From the NCBI GenBank assembly GCA_029204225.1, contig CM055097.1, positions 186,001 to 250,000 on the forward strand: DNA of 64,000 nt, in the 5' to 3' direction. The stretch is from Diphasiastrum complanatum (taxonomy: Eukaryota; Streptophyta; Lycopodiopsida; Lycopodiales; Lycopodiaceae). The notes under the pieces are model-generated. The model had not been told where the DNA came from. It ran no database searches and saw nothing but the letters and a program-made list of their open reading frames with translations. Positions 1 through 11,313 of this stretch are shown in pieces. Numbering within the stretch: position 1 is the stretch's first letter; each line of letters starts with the position of its first letter. Made by a program: the position numbers and the translations under genes.

Positions 1-2600
1 CGGATGGCATAAGACAACAAAGTTCCTTCGATCGGAGCTTCGGGGAAGATCAGAATGATCATCGTAGCTGGATTCTAGGGAGAATTCACGGAGAAATCTT
101 GTAGTTCTAATGATTTCGGGGAGATCATCGATGATGGCTAAGTAAGTGACTATGTAGGCAGCCGATTGAAGCAATTGGATTTGCAGCAGAGCTGTAAAGA
201 ACAGTGTTACACAGCCAGGGCAGCTTATAGGGTGTAATTGGGTGGAAATCGGTGAAAATTTTAGAAATTTCTGGTTTCATGGGGTGTTGACGGTTTGGTG
301 AAAAAATCAGCCTATTTGGAGTCAATAGTGCACCAATTTTAGAGCGATAAATTGCCTCAGAGATGCCTTGAGGTAGGGCGACCTCAGCTAGGCAGGTAAC
401 TACAAGAGAAAGCTCAGTAAAAGTCTGAGCAAAGCCCAAGTATTTTCTATTCTTCTCTAGCTAGGGTTTACAGGTGAAAATTCTTGGATTTCTCTTTGTA
501 CAAAACTGTTTGTCATGATGTGAGAAGCCAAGGAAGGGCACAATTGATGGGCGCTATAGGCTGTAGACAGCCGTGGACAGCCACGATGTATCTGAGGAGC
601 TGGATCAGATCTATGGGGGCGTCAGAAAACCTTGGTATTAGCCATAGCTGGGAGCTATGAAGAAAGAGGTCAGAAGAGGAGGAGGGAACTCGCGCGCGGT
701 GAGACGGGCCAGGCGCGTAGCACTTCGGAGGGTCCAGCGGCTGCAGGAGCATTGTTCATCGCGCAGGTGCAAGCAAAACCGTAGGATGGGGTCCTACGAA
801 GATCGACGGCCAAGGTGAATTGTTTGGGAAATGATCTGGACCACAAGATGGAAGGTGGCCGTTGGATGGAAGGTGAAGGGACTTGAAGGGCAAAGGCACC
901 CTTCTCTTCATAAAAAATTTGCAATGTGAAATTCGTTGAAGGGACCCGAAGTCCAGAATGGACTTCACTTCATTAAAAATCTTCATCATGAAGAAATAGC
1001 TCAAATTTGCAAGTCATTCTTTGGAAAGGGATAACTTTGCCAAAATGACCCCTGAAACTGGCTGCTAAGAGCCAGCAGATAGATCGACGTCATAGATAGG
1101 GAGAAACATGTTTTGGGGAGTTTTCATTACCATTCTATCGAGCGGAGTGCAGGTGACCTAGTGATGGGCTACATTTGCTATTTGGGTACCGTAGGGCCAA
1201 ATTTGAGAAAATTTTGGCTGCTACAAGGCGGTACAATGAGGCATTATCGCTTTAGAATCATTATTACTTACTTTTGACAAGGTAACAAGGTGTTTAGAAG
1301 CAGTAAATGCAGTATGGGAGCGAATGGTAGCGGAATCGTGTGGAGAAAGCTAGTTTTGGCGACGGAAGTGCAGTTTGGCGTCGTGACTACTCATCATTGG
1401 CGACAATTTTGAGAGGGCAAGCAATCACAAGTGAGAGGTAGGCATGGTATGCCAGTTACAAGTGAAAAATTCTTGTGATCAGGTTCAACTTTTGGGGTTC
1501 GAACCAACCAATGTCAAGTGGCATTTTGGGGAACGCTCTCACAGGTATGATCGGCAGTGGCATTGTCGAGTCAGGTGATAGCTGCATTGACACACGCATC
1601 TGTAGCTTGGAAATTTCTCGTTCGGAGGGAAATATGGGCTAGCTTGGAGGTACACACATATCGGCAGTCACAGGTGATGGAAGTGCAAGGTGGTGCCAAT
1701 TGAAAGCCATTGGGCAAGATAGCGGACTTGCATTGGACGAGCTGTGTGTGGGACACGTAGAGGATGAAGAACGGTTCAATAATCACACTTTGGATGCTCT
1801 TGGTGATTGGTGAGAGTAATGATTTTGCGGTTTTGCAGTCGGTAAGTCAATTTTAGATCAAGCCATTGTAGCTGTGGAGCATTGTATCAGGTTTGTCATC
1901 GAAGAGATACACGTGTGCAGATCGTTTGGTTTGGGCCAGGGAAGATCTCACAGGTTCACTTGGAGGGATATTGGCATGCACAATCATGTGAGGGACTTGA
2001 TGGTGGCTTTGGAGTTCACATCTCAGTGTATTCTCAGGGAGGTGTTTGGAACCATTCACAAGAGTAGCTAGGAGCTAGCTTGGGGGAATACAGGTGAGCA
2101 CTACAGGGTAGATGCTCAGATCTTTGTGATCAGAGATGGCATTGGAATACCAAGTAGGGATAGCACTGCATGATGACATGGGATGATCACCAGGGGGCAA
2201 CTATTTCATATTGAAATTGAGTCATTGGCATGGACAAGACTTACAGGTGGGATTCATGATGGAATCAGAACACTGCAAACGCAAATGGTCAAAGCGTGAA
2301 GCTTTGAGAGCTAGCTCTAGGTTGGAGAGCTGATGGAGATCGCACGGGGTGTGATCAGAGGGCAAACACTATGATGAGTGTTTTGCTAGCGATCTACTAC
2401 AGGGGACACTGATGGTGAGGACTTCATGGTGTGCTCATTTGGGAGTACAGGATGACATTACAACAGGGGGCCAGTTTTGGACATTGGCATCGATGGGGAG
2501 GCATCTACCATCACGGGCGTGGATAAGCTACTTATAGCTTTCATGCATTTGGCTGTATTTGCAGGAGTCAATAACAAAATTAGTGATTATGAATGAATAA
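1..2600. other. Non-coding stretch, no gene recognised
   Basis: No open frame here resembles a known protein and none keeps a plausible exon structure. The sequence is less AT-rich than the rest of the window. A short word of the form (C/T)ACAGGTG or CAGGTGA recurs irregularly, for example near 470, 1150, 1540, 1670, 1945, 2090 and 2245. This resembles the non-coding leader of a large LTR retrotransposon, but no LTR boundary, primer-binding site or polypurine tract was found, so that origin is only a guess. Confidence 0.4.
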
Positions 2601-2639
2601 AAAAGTTCAAGCAATATTCAATACCAAATAAGCTATAGC

Positions 2640-3117
2640 TTACTTGAATGCACAGATTCGTTTTTTTCTATGACCTCCTTTGGATGATAGATCACATATA
2701 TCCTTGTTTACCAGTCTTTTCCTCTTTTTGCTTCGGACCTTTCTGTTGAGCACATCCATATCTTTAACAAGAGACAGATATGAGATACACATGGATTGAA
2801 ATGCAATTTTTATCTCATCATTACTAGTTGTATAATGATGCAAAGAAGATTTCAATCTTTGGATCTCCTCCTTGAGCATCTCATTTTCATCCAAACAAGT
2901 TTTCATCTTTGTAAAAAAAAATTTCGCACTCCTTTGATATTTTCCTTGATTCTTCTTCCAAATAATGTATTCTTTGCATCGAATGTGCATTCCCACAGAG
3001 CATCAAATTCTCACAGTAACCCAAAAGGCCATTTTTACCATGACACATATATATTATTAATTGACTCACCGAATGAAAATCTGGATGTTGCAATGAACAT
3101 GGATCAATAGGATACAA
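2640..3117 (-). pseudogene. Frameshifted small coiled-coil/NLS protein fragment
   Basis: Two overlapping minus-strand frames read as one protein if a frameshift is allowed at the run of nine T (minus strand) around 2911-2921. The upstream frame (3117 to about 2915) has a Cys-rich stretch followed by LEEESRKISKE. The downstream frame (about 2915 to 2640) has DENEMLKEEIQRLKSSL, a heptad-like coiled coil, and ends with two basic clusters (RSKKRKRL and GGHRKKR) that look like a bipartite nuclear localisation signal. A GTGAGT donor-like site lies near 3062-3070 on the minus strand, so this may be a terminal exon. I do not recognise the family. The homopolymer break could be a real lesion or an assembly error. 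Confidence 0.35.
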
Positions 3118-4500
3118 TGTTCATGATGATCATAAATCTACATGTTTTAGCTTTTTCTCTCTGTATCGGACCATATCAGAAGCTGACAATTTGGGTTGCT
3201 TTGAATAAATATGCTCCACATGAAGATGATAAAGCTTTGTCATCAGTACAGTAGTATAGTAACAAACAACACAATGACAATAACAAAATTGGAGATGGCA
3301 CTAACGACTCTGCTGGAGATAGAGATGGCATAGGCTTTTTTCAGAAATGTCACTCCTAATTCAAATTTTTGAGTGTTCTTAACTATTGGGAGGGAATATT
3401 TCAGCATTTGAAAAATTATATTTTAACTGTGGTTAAACACCAGTGAAGTTTGATGTAACTAGGCTAAGGTGCATTCATTTACATGGAAAGTAGTGCGGGC
3501 AGATGCGTAAAGAAGTTAAAAATGATATCATAATTACTTTATAGTTATTTTTCTCTCTCCTACATGGCATTTCTTATAGGGCCCTCTTTGGGCCCATATT
3601 TTCTCTAATGTTAGCCACTCTACCAGTGCTCCAGGCAAAGCCATCATGTTCGTTGAGGTTGGAACATCACGCAAAATGTCGTTCGAGATGAAGCAAAGGT
3701 GTTGCATTCAGTAGAAGACATCTTGGCAAGAAAAGACAAGGTAAGATAAGCAGAAAAGACAATCAGAGAGCTTGGGAGAGTATTAGAAGGCTAGTTAGAA
3801 GTTTTGGGGGTCGCAAAAAAAAGTCACAAGAGCTTCGCTAGCATTGTATTCGAAATGGGCCATTTTATAGGCTAATTTGGAGGATCTATTAGACAAAGTC
3901 CTAGTTTGGCTATTCAATTTTGGACCATAATTTACAGGCATGTTCAGTACTGTGAAAATAGCTTCCAGAATTTTCAGCGAAGGTTCCTAACCAATGGGGT
4001 AGCTCGACGAAGGTTCTGAAGGTTTGCAACCCTTGCCTAAGTGCATCATTCACCTAGGTACTGCATTTTATGACAATATATAGGATTTCAACCTTTGTCC
4101 AACCTAATTTTGATGTTCTGAATCCATCTGTCAGGTCGACGAATGTTCATAATGAGTGCATCATGCTTGGCGAAGGTTCTCAATGTGACAAAGAGCTTAA
4201 CTCTCGCCTAGCTGAAAAATAGACACTTCTTGTACAAACTAACCTTCGCCCAACTCAGTATAGGTAGATTTGAGCTAGACTAATCATCTAGCAAATTGGT
4301 GAAGGTTAATATGATAGTTTGAATCAAAATCTGACCATGATAGTTTCCTATGCTAGTGCATGAACTACCATCAATCTGGTTTCACAAAGTTTGTGCAAAG
4401 CCTCATGACAGAGTTGTAAGGATTTAGCATCATCCAAGAGTTCCACTATGCTTAGAGATGAAACTAAAAATTTAATTGACATAATTGCAATAAACTAGTT
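3118..4500. other. Non-coding stretch, no gene recognised
   Basis: No coding frame or RNA gene could be supported. A word close to GCGAAGGTTC recurs in both orientations between about 3975 and 4310, suggesting decayed repeat sequence. It lies immediately beyond the integrase end of the neighbouring gypsy remnant, so it may hold that element's 3' untranslated region, but no LTR could be delimited. Confidence 0.35.
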
Positions 4501-4510
4501 GAGATGGCGT

Positions 4511-5447
4511 CTAATTTGTACTAACTTTATAGGTTGTTCTAAATGGCCATAACGCTACATGAAATTTATATTCCCAACTAGAACGACTAGCCTCCATTGT
4601 CTTAGTCATAATACTGCAAAGAATGTTGTTTGAATATTCCGCTTGTTCGTAACCCCTCGGATAATATGGCGTACTAAACCGACGAATAACAAAAAATTCC
4701 TCCAATAAGCACTTGATGTGTTCCTTGATAAGTAGCAATCTCAATTGGATAGCTAAATCGAGCAATAATGTTCTCATATAAAAACTTGGCCATAGTTTTT
4801 GCATCAGCAACATGAACTGCCCTTGCTTTAACCCATTTGGTCATATACTTCATTGCTACGATAATATGTCTAGCTTGAGTACCTCATGCCACAGGATGAA
4901 TAGGACCAACATAAACAAGTCCTCATTTTTCACGGTACTTGTGCTAAAACTGGATGTAACGGCTTGTAATTCTGATTCGTAGGACGACGTGCATGTTGAC
5001 AAACATCACAAGACTGAATATACTTTCAATATCTTTATGAAGCGTAGGTCACCAACATCCTGATTGTAAAATTTTTTGAACATTGGTATCAGATGAAAAA
5101 TGTCCTCCTCCCATTCCATCATGTGAAAACATAATTAGATCGGGTACTTCATATCATAAAACACATCTTCTAAGAATATCATCAGCTCCACATCGATACA
5201 ATTGACCAACAATCAATTGATAAGGTTGTGCTTTTAAAATTCATCACCTTTGTTGAACTTTTGACAAAGATTCATTAGGTTGACCCATCATCAGATATTC
5301 AACAATGTCTGCTGCCCACTCAGGTACTGCTTCAACATAAAATAGTGCAGCATCTCGTAGCTCATCATCAACTTCAATACTAACTAGTGTTTTTTGTATT
5401 CTAGAAATGTGATTGGCAAGATAATGTTGTTTTCCCTTTTGAATCAC
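4511..5447 (-). pseudogene. Gypsy linker and integrase core remnants
   Basis: Frame 5447-5244 carries KGKQHYLANHISRI, the 'ADxLSR' linker that follows RNase H in gypsy elements. Frame 4813-4511 carries LLEEFFVIRRFSTPYYPRG followed by a QAEYSNNIL-like stretch and an 'ALWPFRT' segment, which match the C-terminal half of the DDE integrase core. The catalytic Glu region (QAE) is still legible, but the first Asp region is degraded and the frames do not join. Confidence 0.7.
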
Positions 5448-5782
5448 AACTTGAAAGTCAAATTCAGATATTAAAAGTATGTCATGTATTGCATGTCTTA
5501 TTTACTAAATAAAGCAATAGTTGATGATCAATGTAAAAAACAAAATGTGTGGCCATCAAATAATGATGATCAATGTGTGGTCATCAAATAATGTCGAAAC
5601 TTTTTAACTGAAAAAACCATAGCCAATGCTTCTCGCTCAATGGTAGAATAGTTCACTTCAGCATCATTAAGTTGTCAGCTAGAAAATTTGATCAGAAAGT
5701 CTTTCTTATGTTTACCCAGTTGTGTTGGCACAGATCCAATAACATATTTTGATGCATCAGTATGCACATGGAATTTGATTTT

Positions 5783-6350
5783 TCAATTAGGAGCTCGTAA
5801 TATCGGTGCAGAAGCTAAGGCTTTCTTCAATTTTTCAAATGCTTCCAATGCCTCAACTGTCCAAATTGGTACGACAGTCAATTTGTATAGGTCGTGCGAG
5901 GTTTGCAAAAAATAAGATGAATATTCGATAATAGTTTGCATGGCCCATAAAAATGTAAACTCCTCTGATTGATCTTGGTGGAGGTAATTCCACAATAATA
6001 TTGATTTTTGAGTAATCCATAGCAATACCATGCCTTGAGATTACATGTCCAAGCACAACCCCGTGAGTAATCCAAATCTGACATTTTTTTAGATTCAAGA
6101 AAATCTAGTCTTTTTTACAACATTCAAACACTTTTAATGTTCCAAATAGCCTTTTTGCAAGTACTCCTTGAAAGCAAACTGCATAATCCATTGAAAAATA
6201 CTCGGTGCATTACAAAGTCCAAATGGCATAACCTTATAAGCATAGGTCCCCTATTATGCTGCAAAAGTCATTTTATGCTAGTCAGCAGGTGCAATTTGAC
6301 TTGTAAGAACAAGCAAAACAATCCTGATACTTAACCAACAACTTTCTCAA
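5783..6350 (-). pseudogene. Gypsy reverse transcriptase and RNase H remnants
   Basis: Pieces on the minus strand spell the RT motif YKVMPFGLCNAP (about 6230) followed by an FQWIMQFAFKEYL-like stretch, then LGHVISRHGIAMD and a motif like FMGHANYYRIF (6098-5853), and finally ALEAFEKLKKALASAPILR (about 5790-5860), which begins the RNase H region. The FxDD segment expected between the first two is absent, apparently deleted, and the pieces lie in different frames. Assignment to Ty3/gypsy is secure from the motif order; activity is impossible. Confidence 0.75.
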
Positions 6351-6531
6351 TGCACTAGACTAGTCTTTTAAAAGTTGCGCTCCAACTTGCATTATTTTTT
6401 CATCTTCCCCTGGTTCAGCTAGATTCATAGGTTGCGTCCTAGTTGGTCCATCATAAACTTCTTGTGTTTCTGGCAATTGGTCCTTAGGTTCACGATTCTC
6501 TTGTTCAAAAGGGCTAACCTTTGTTTTCCAT

Positions 6532-7483
6532 TTAGCTTCTTGCTGAAGTCCCTAGAAAGGGCGATGACTTCCTAGAGTTTTGACTTGATGAATCATCTTC
6601 AATCTTTCCTTTACCTTTATCCAATAAAGGTGGTACATCAACATGGTTGCTAATTTTTGGATCAACCATAGAAACTGCCTCATTTGGTGGGTTTTTCCAT
6701 TTCAGAACCATGTTATAGTGTTGTTTGGCTTTCTTTTTTGTCATCAGTCCTGTAGACTTCTCTTTCTTCATAATGACTGCTTTTGGCGGTGTCATTGGCG
6801 GATCATCAAAGAATATGTCGGACTCCAAATGTTGTAGGATCCATATGGCTTAAGATTTTCTCATCAGTAAGTTCTGCATTCTCATCATAAGATAAAACAT
6901 GACTAAGGGGAATAAGTTCATCTTCAATGAGATCTAGAATTGGTTCGGTAATAATCCATGCTACGTTAATCATATTGATTGGAAATGTGATGAGTGTATC
7001 AAGAGTGTGATTCTCCATAGAAATGTCACTTGATTCTATTTTGTCATCACATCGACAAATGTAGCCCTCTGTATGATCAACAGTTGCAAATGCTTGATTC
7101 CAATTAGCATTATCAGTTTGAGAATGATCATGGACTCCCAAAGGTTTTTCTGATCGGTCACAAGTATGATCCATTGTGGAAGAATCATCATCTCCCTTTT
7201 GAATTGCTAGCTTAATCGTCCAAGTCAATGGATCAACTTTGACTACTCGCTCGCGGTTTTTAAATGTGATTTTGCAGGTACCCCAATTATGAATTACTTG
7301 CGCAACTCGTAGCCATGGGCATCCCAATAAAATCTGATAAACTGATGGTGCTTCCGGTAAGTCCATTACTACAAAAGTAATGAAGAACTGGATACCAACA
7401 ACAATAAGAGAGACCAAACCTAGATCAAACCTAGGTCTAGCCCCCAAGCCATGCCATGTGATAGCAAGAGGAGAAGAGCTCAA
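6532..7483 (-). pseudogene. Gypsy protease-like segment and PR-RT linker
   Basis: The 225-codon frame 7483-6806 contains YQILLGCPWLRVAQV, matching the conserved 'ILLGRPWL' strand downstream of the active site in plant gypsy retropepsin domains. The catalytic DTG/DSG is not visible because the upstream part is interrupted near 7486. An overlapping frame (6828-6532) continues with a lysine-rich linker before RT. The frame change between the two shows the polyprotein is broken. Confidence 0.55.
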
Positions 7484-7777
7484 CTGGTAACCTAAACCAG
7501 GTCATCGACGGGATAATCTCTACCTCCATATATAGATAGTAGAGTCCTATGCATGAACCCATGCAGTCCCCATGCAAGTCAACTATAAATAGGTCACAGC
7601 TCTTCATGCATTCCTCCTGCCTATATCTGTCACACGTACATGCACTACTTCATATGTCTCAATTAGTGTGTCTGGGTTTTCTCAAGGTCATTAGTCACAA
7701 ACATGCCTCAACGTGGAATTGAATCTCGGTGTGACCAATAGTCTAGAACACTAGAGGGCCGGTCTACCATATTAGAA

Positions 7778-8326
7778 CTATTCTATGTCCTTAACTGAAT
7801 ATGGCCATAACAGAGGCGCCTCTGGTTCTGTCATCTTAAAGGGTTCTTCACAATGATGCAATTGGGTACTAACCTCAGTACATTGATGTGATCTATGCAA
7901 ATGATTAGGTAATTCCATTGATGGCACAAGTATAGAATGAACTTCTGCTGCAACTCTGCCATTTTCCAAGGCTTTTTCCTCTTGTAAGTCCTTGAGTGTA
8001 ACAGAACTAACTGTTGATCTTGGTTTGACTTTAATAATGTTCAATGGAGCAGTTACTAATGGTGGTTTTGGTTTCGTTGGACAATCTTTGTAGTGATGTC
8101 CATATTCGCATTCTCGACAAAAAAGATTAAATTTGTCTTTATTTGGACATTCTACAATTCTATGATTTTCTCCGCATCCAAAGCAACCAAGTGGTGCTCT
8201 AGCCCATTGTCTAGACTGTTGTGGATGCATAGCAGCATAGATAGCATATTGCTCTAGAGGTCTAGTGTCTTGTTCTGTATTATAATTCCAAGGCTCGTGA
8301 CTACTTGAGGCTTCTGGGTCCTTCAA
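7778..8326 (-). pseudogene. Gypsy gag with two Cys-His knuckles
   Basis: This 182-codon frame carries CFGCGENHRIVEC and CRECEYGHHYKDC, two zinc knuckles in tandem. Both have CX2CX3HX4C spacing, one residue shorter than the usual CX2CX4HX4C. Gag knuckles normally bind the element's RNA during packaging. Homologous gag sequence continues upstream, out of frame, to about 8640. The next domain in the element, the protease-like segment, follows at lower coordinates after a roughly 290-bp interruption. Confidence 0.65.
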
Positions 8327-8663
8327 ATTTGCATGAGGAGCTTGTTGTATTGGAGGAGCAGGTAAAACTAACGGTTCAGAAAATCCAAGGCCATGGACCT
8401 TACCATCTGGTACTTTCCATCTAGGACTTTCTTGATAACCATACTTAGAATATCATTGTTTGATAAATCGAGAATTAAACGAACAAAAAGTATTCTTTTG
8501 TCCGTTTGAATTGCACAAATGACAATAGGTATCCACCATACGTCTCTTCATTGTTGGCCATTCGTTCATGGTGTGATTTCTGACATAGATTGCACAACAA
8601 ACATTTTCTCTGCTAGGAAACATTTTGTTGGATTATTCTCCTTCTTACTAATCGAGCGCATTT

Positions 8664-9330
8664 TTGGATGATTCATGGTTTCTGGATTCTGGAACAACTC
8701 AACACATGACCAATCAACGTGAGATATTGCAAATGGATTTTCAAAGTCAAGTACAATGCAGATGGAAGCATCAACAAAGAAAGACACAACTTGTTGCCAG
8801 AGGATTTTCTCCGGTATACAACGTCGATTACACTGAGACCTTCAGTCCAGTAGTCAAGCATTCTTCTATTCGACTTTTGCTATCATTTGCCGCTGCAGCA
8901 GATTTGGAAATACATCAAATGGATGTCCAGACATCATATCTCAATGGAGTTATTGAAGAAGACATTTACATGGTGCGACCCGAAGGTTATATTATCGAGG
9001 GTAACACAATCATGTGTGTAAACTCCATAAGGGCAATATGTTCGAGCATGGTTTCAAAGGCTCAATATTTTCCTTATTGATCACGGATACACACCTAGCT
9101 CTTCAGATTCAAATGTTTACTTCAAAGCAGTGCAACAGTCTTTTATCATTATCACTTTATACGTGGATGATACATTGCTTTTCAGCAACAGTACCGATTT
9201 GATAAAAGAGGTCTGGCAGGTGAAGGAAATAAACCACAACAGGTTGAAGAAAAAGAAATCAAACATTGTTAATGTTGAAGCAAACAACCCAGATAAGCCA
9301 GAATTTTTAAATGTCAATCGACCTAGATAA
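8664..9330 (+). mobile_element. Internally deleted Ty1/copia fragment (protease fused to RT)
   Basis: The plus frame from 8664 starts with WFLDSGTTQHMT, the copia protease active site (DSG), and within about 30 codons becomes reverse transcriptase: LVARGFSPVYNVDYTETFSP and LEIHQMDVQTSYLNG, which contains the first catalytic Asp. A second frame (9130-9230) has IITLYVDDTLLFS, the YVDD box. Integrase and most of the protease are missing between DSG and RT, so a large internal deletion joined them. The piece abuts the gag end of the gypsy remnant in the opposite orientation. Confidence 0.8.
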
Positions 9331-9552
9331 CATGGTGGTAGACAAATTAATTTCTCCAATGTGGAGCCTGCTGTCCATGTGGAAACAAATTATGATGATG
9401 AAACCATTGTTTTTTTTTGGGCAAAATTTCGGTAAACAGTAAAATTTTTACTATTTGGGGACGAATTTTAGTTATTTTTTCTCAAAATTCTAAAGAAAAA
9501 TAGCCCCTCCTTAGAAAAAACTCTAATTTTTTTTATTTGATTTGCCATTTAT

Positions 9553-9573
9553 CCCCCCCCCCCTTCCTCGCGT

Positions 9574-9658
<85 letters not shown>

Positions 9659-9740
9659 CTCAGCTCGGGGCTTGCTCCTCTCTCTCTCTCACTCGGGCGC
9701 TCCTCAGACTTCAGTCCTCAGCTCGGGGCTTGCTCCTTAG
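9553..9740. repeat. C11 run, (CT)n microsatellite and 23-bp direct repeat
   Basis: Eleven C residues (9553-9563) are followed by a long uninterrupted CT tract at about 9575-9655. Immediately beyond lies a 23-bp word ending in GGGGCTTGCTCCT that occurs twice, at 9657-9679 and 9715-9737, separated by more CT sequence. The poly-Ser/Leu frames across this block are a by-product of the repeat, not a gene. Confidence 0.9.
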
Positions 9741-10148
9741 TCCTCACGATGGTCAGACCCTCCCTCTCTCACGGTCTCGCGACTGACTCCACTCCCTCTC
9801 AGATTTCCTCTCAGTTGTGGTGGAGTAGCTACTAGCTATATTTAATGTGCCTCCTGAGTTCTCAGTGTGGGTCAATGCTCATTATGCTCATGGCTGAGAG
9901 TTTTAATAGATTGAAGAAATGGCAGCGTCAATCAATGCCAAGTTTCTGTTCAATGTGCAATGCTAGCAATGCATTTCTTGGTGTAGCCCATTGGAGCGGC
10001 TCTCATTACAGAGCGCACCACAGATGCACCTGCAATGCATATGATGCACAGGTCCCACCCCATCCAAGTGGGGAGAAATCGTTTTCCTCCCTTAGGCCCA
10101 TTCATTACCATTGGATGAAGTGGGGCCAGCACTGCAGGTCACACTGCG

Positions 10149-10350
10149 GTGCACTCCTTAAGTAGAACCCTGTTGTGGTAGTGCGGAATACACTTATAGG
10201 GAAGTCATATGCACTCGTCATTGGCATGCTATGGACTAGGTAGCGGGCGTGCACTCCTTAAGTAGAACCCTGTTGTGGTAGTGCGGAATACACTTATAGG
10301 GAAGTCATATGCACTCGTCATTGGCATGCTATGGACTAGGTAGCGGGCGT
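10149..10350. repeat. Exact 100-bp tandem duplication
   Basis: Positions 10149-10248 and 10249-10348 are identical by eye over the full 100 bp; the unit begins GTGCACTCCTTAAGTAG and ends TAGGTAGCGGGC. Perfect identity implies a recent duplication, or an assembly artefact. It directly precedes the hairpin at 10359-10456, and the unit's GTAGC-containing end resembles the words that build the hairpin arms. Confidence 0.95.
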
Positions 10351-10358
10351 GAGCAGGC

Positions 10359-10456
10359 CCGCTACCGGCTGTAGCATGCAGCCTTCATGCATTGAGCCGC
10401 CCTGCGGCGAGGTGCATTGAAGGCTGCTTGCTACTAGGTAGCAGGGCTGCTGAAGC
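10359..10456. repeat. Long imperfect inverted repeat (hairpin)
   Basis: GTAGCATGCAGCCTTCATGC (10371-10390) pairs with TGCATTGAAGGCTGCTTGCT (10423-10442), followed by AC. Pairing continues outward through CCCGCTACC on the left and GGTAGCAGGG on the right with small mismatches. The arms are about 33 bp around a roughly 31-nt GC-rich loop. It could be a foldback element core or the stem of a structured RNA; no target-site duplication was found. Confidence 0.75.
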
Positions 10457-10598
10457 CTGCTAACAGGCATAATTGAAGTTGTGAGTTTAAACATTTGTGG
10501 TCAGATCCAATTAAAATCTGCCACCTGTCCACTATGAGCCCAAACATCAATTATGGTGCTAAATATGATGATCCATGACTTTCCACTCTTTTAAAGTT

Positions 10599-10668
10599 GG
10601 CCCGCCATGGCCCATTATTGGTGTAGGGTTTGAGTATTAGGGTTTATGCGGAGCGCTAGGAATATAAG
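10599..10668 (+). promoter_or_regulatory. Promoter-like block: site II (GGCCCAT), telo-box, TATA
   Basis: GGCCC (10599-10603) and GGCCCAT (10609-10615) match the plant site II element. TAGGGTTT (10624-10631) and TTAGGGTTT (10637-10645) match the telo-box in inverse orientation, and AATATAAG (10661-10668) is TATA-like. Site II plus telo-box is the known promoter signature of plant ribosomal-protein and snoRNA genes. Two box C/D-like RNAs lie 650-1000 bp downstream on the same strand, which is why I read this as a promoter rather than chance. Transcription is inferred, not shown. Confidence 0.5.
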
Positions 10669-11313
10669 AGCAGCCAAGGCAAGAAGCTTTCAGGCTTCGG
10701 CCGCCGAGGTAGATCGATCATGGCGAGCTTGCAGCTGTAACGCTGTTGCTGCAGTGGATGTTCGTCTCATGGTGGGCGGCAGATAACAGACGAGATGATG
10801 CCAGAAACAGGGTTGCCCTCCCTTCGTTCCTTTGGCTTGTAGATCTCCATCCAAGGCATATTTAATTTACCTGTTATGCTTTTTTCTGCGTCAGTGGAGA
10901 ATCCGCTTTTCAGCTGCAGTAGTTTCCATTGAAGCCGTGCATCGAGGCCGAGTGAATGGTTTTGCTATTTGGGTGTTGTGTTCCGTGTGCACCAGAGTTT
11001 GAATGTTTCATTCTTAGATTGTCAATCAGCTAGCGCTTGTTGCTCGCTGGCTAAGCTTCACATCGGATTTGCTGCCTAAGCTTTTGTCGATTTCCTTTAG
11101 AGTTTTGGATCTTTTAATTGAAATAGGAACAATTACGCCTAATGAAATCTTGAAGATTCAGTATCATTAACTGAATACATGCAACACAAATTTTCAATCA
11201 TGTTTTAAGTTGAGAAACAAATGATGTGATCACGCAGCTGTGATTTCAGTTTTGGCTACATTATTTTGTTTATGTTTTTTTGAGTCTAGTTGCTCTGAGA
11301 ATTAGTTATTAGG

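Larger units (their letters stand above)
4511..8640 (-). mobile_element. Decayed Ty3/gypsy retrotransposon, gag-PR-RT-RH-IN order
   Basis: Reading the minus strand from 8640 down to 4511 gives gypsy domains in canonical order: gag with two Cys-His knuckles (8326-7778), a retropepsin-like segment (7483-6806), RT pieces (about 6350-5850), the RNase H start (about 5915-5783), a linker (5447-5244) and integrase core (4813-4511). Every domain is separated by stops or frame changes, and the RT motif with the catalytic Asp pair is missing, so the element is dead. A block at about 7486-7770 does not read as gag or protease and contains TATAAATA; it may be a later insertion. No LTRs were recognised. 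Confidence 0.8.

Noticed and set aside
1480..1520. GGTTCGAACC resembling a tRNA B box
   Set aside because: No matching A box at the right distance, and no acceptor or anticodon stem can be folded around it.
7486..7770. Solo LTR inserted in the gypsy remnant (TATAAATA present)
   Set aside because: No paired TG...CA ends or target duplication could be defined, so it was left as an unexplained interruption.
9537..9835. Poly Ser-Leu open frames
   Set aside because: They are translations of the (CT)n tract; the same holds for 53103-53411 and the Arg-Glu frames at 28702-28953 and 32515-32697.
11221..11300. A third box C/D-like unit (ATGATGT ... CTGA)
   Set aside because: The C box has a mismatch at its last base and the flanks do not form a terminal stem.
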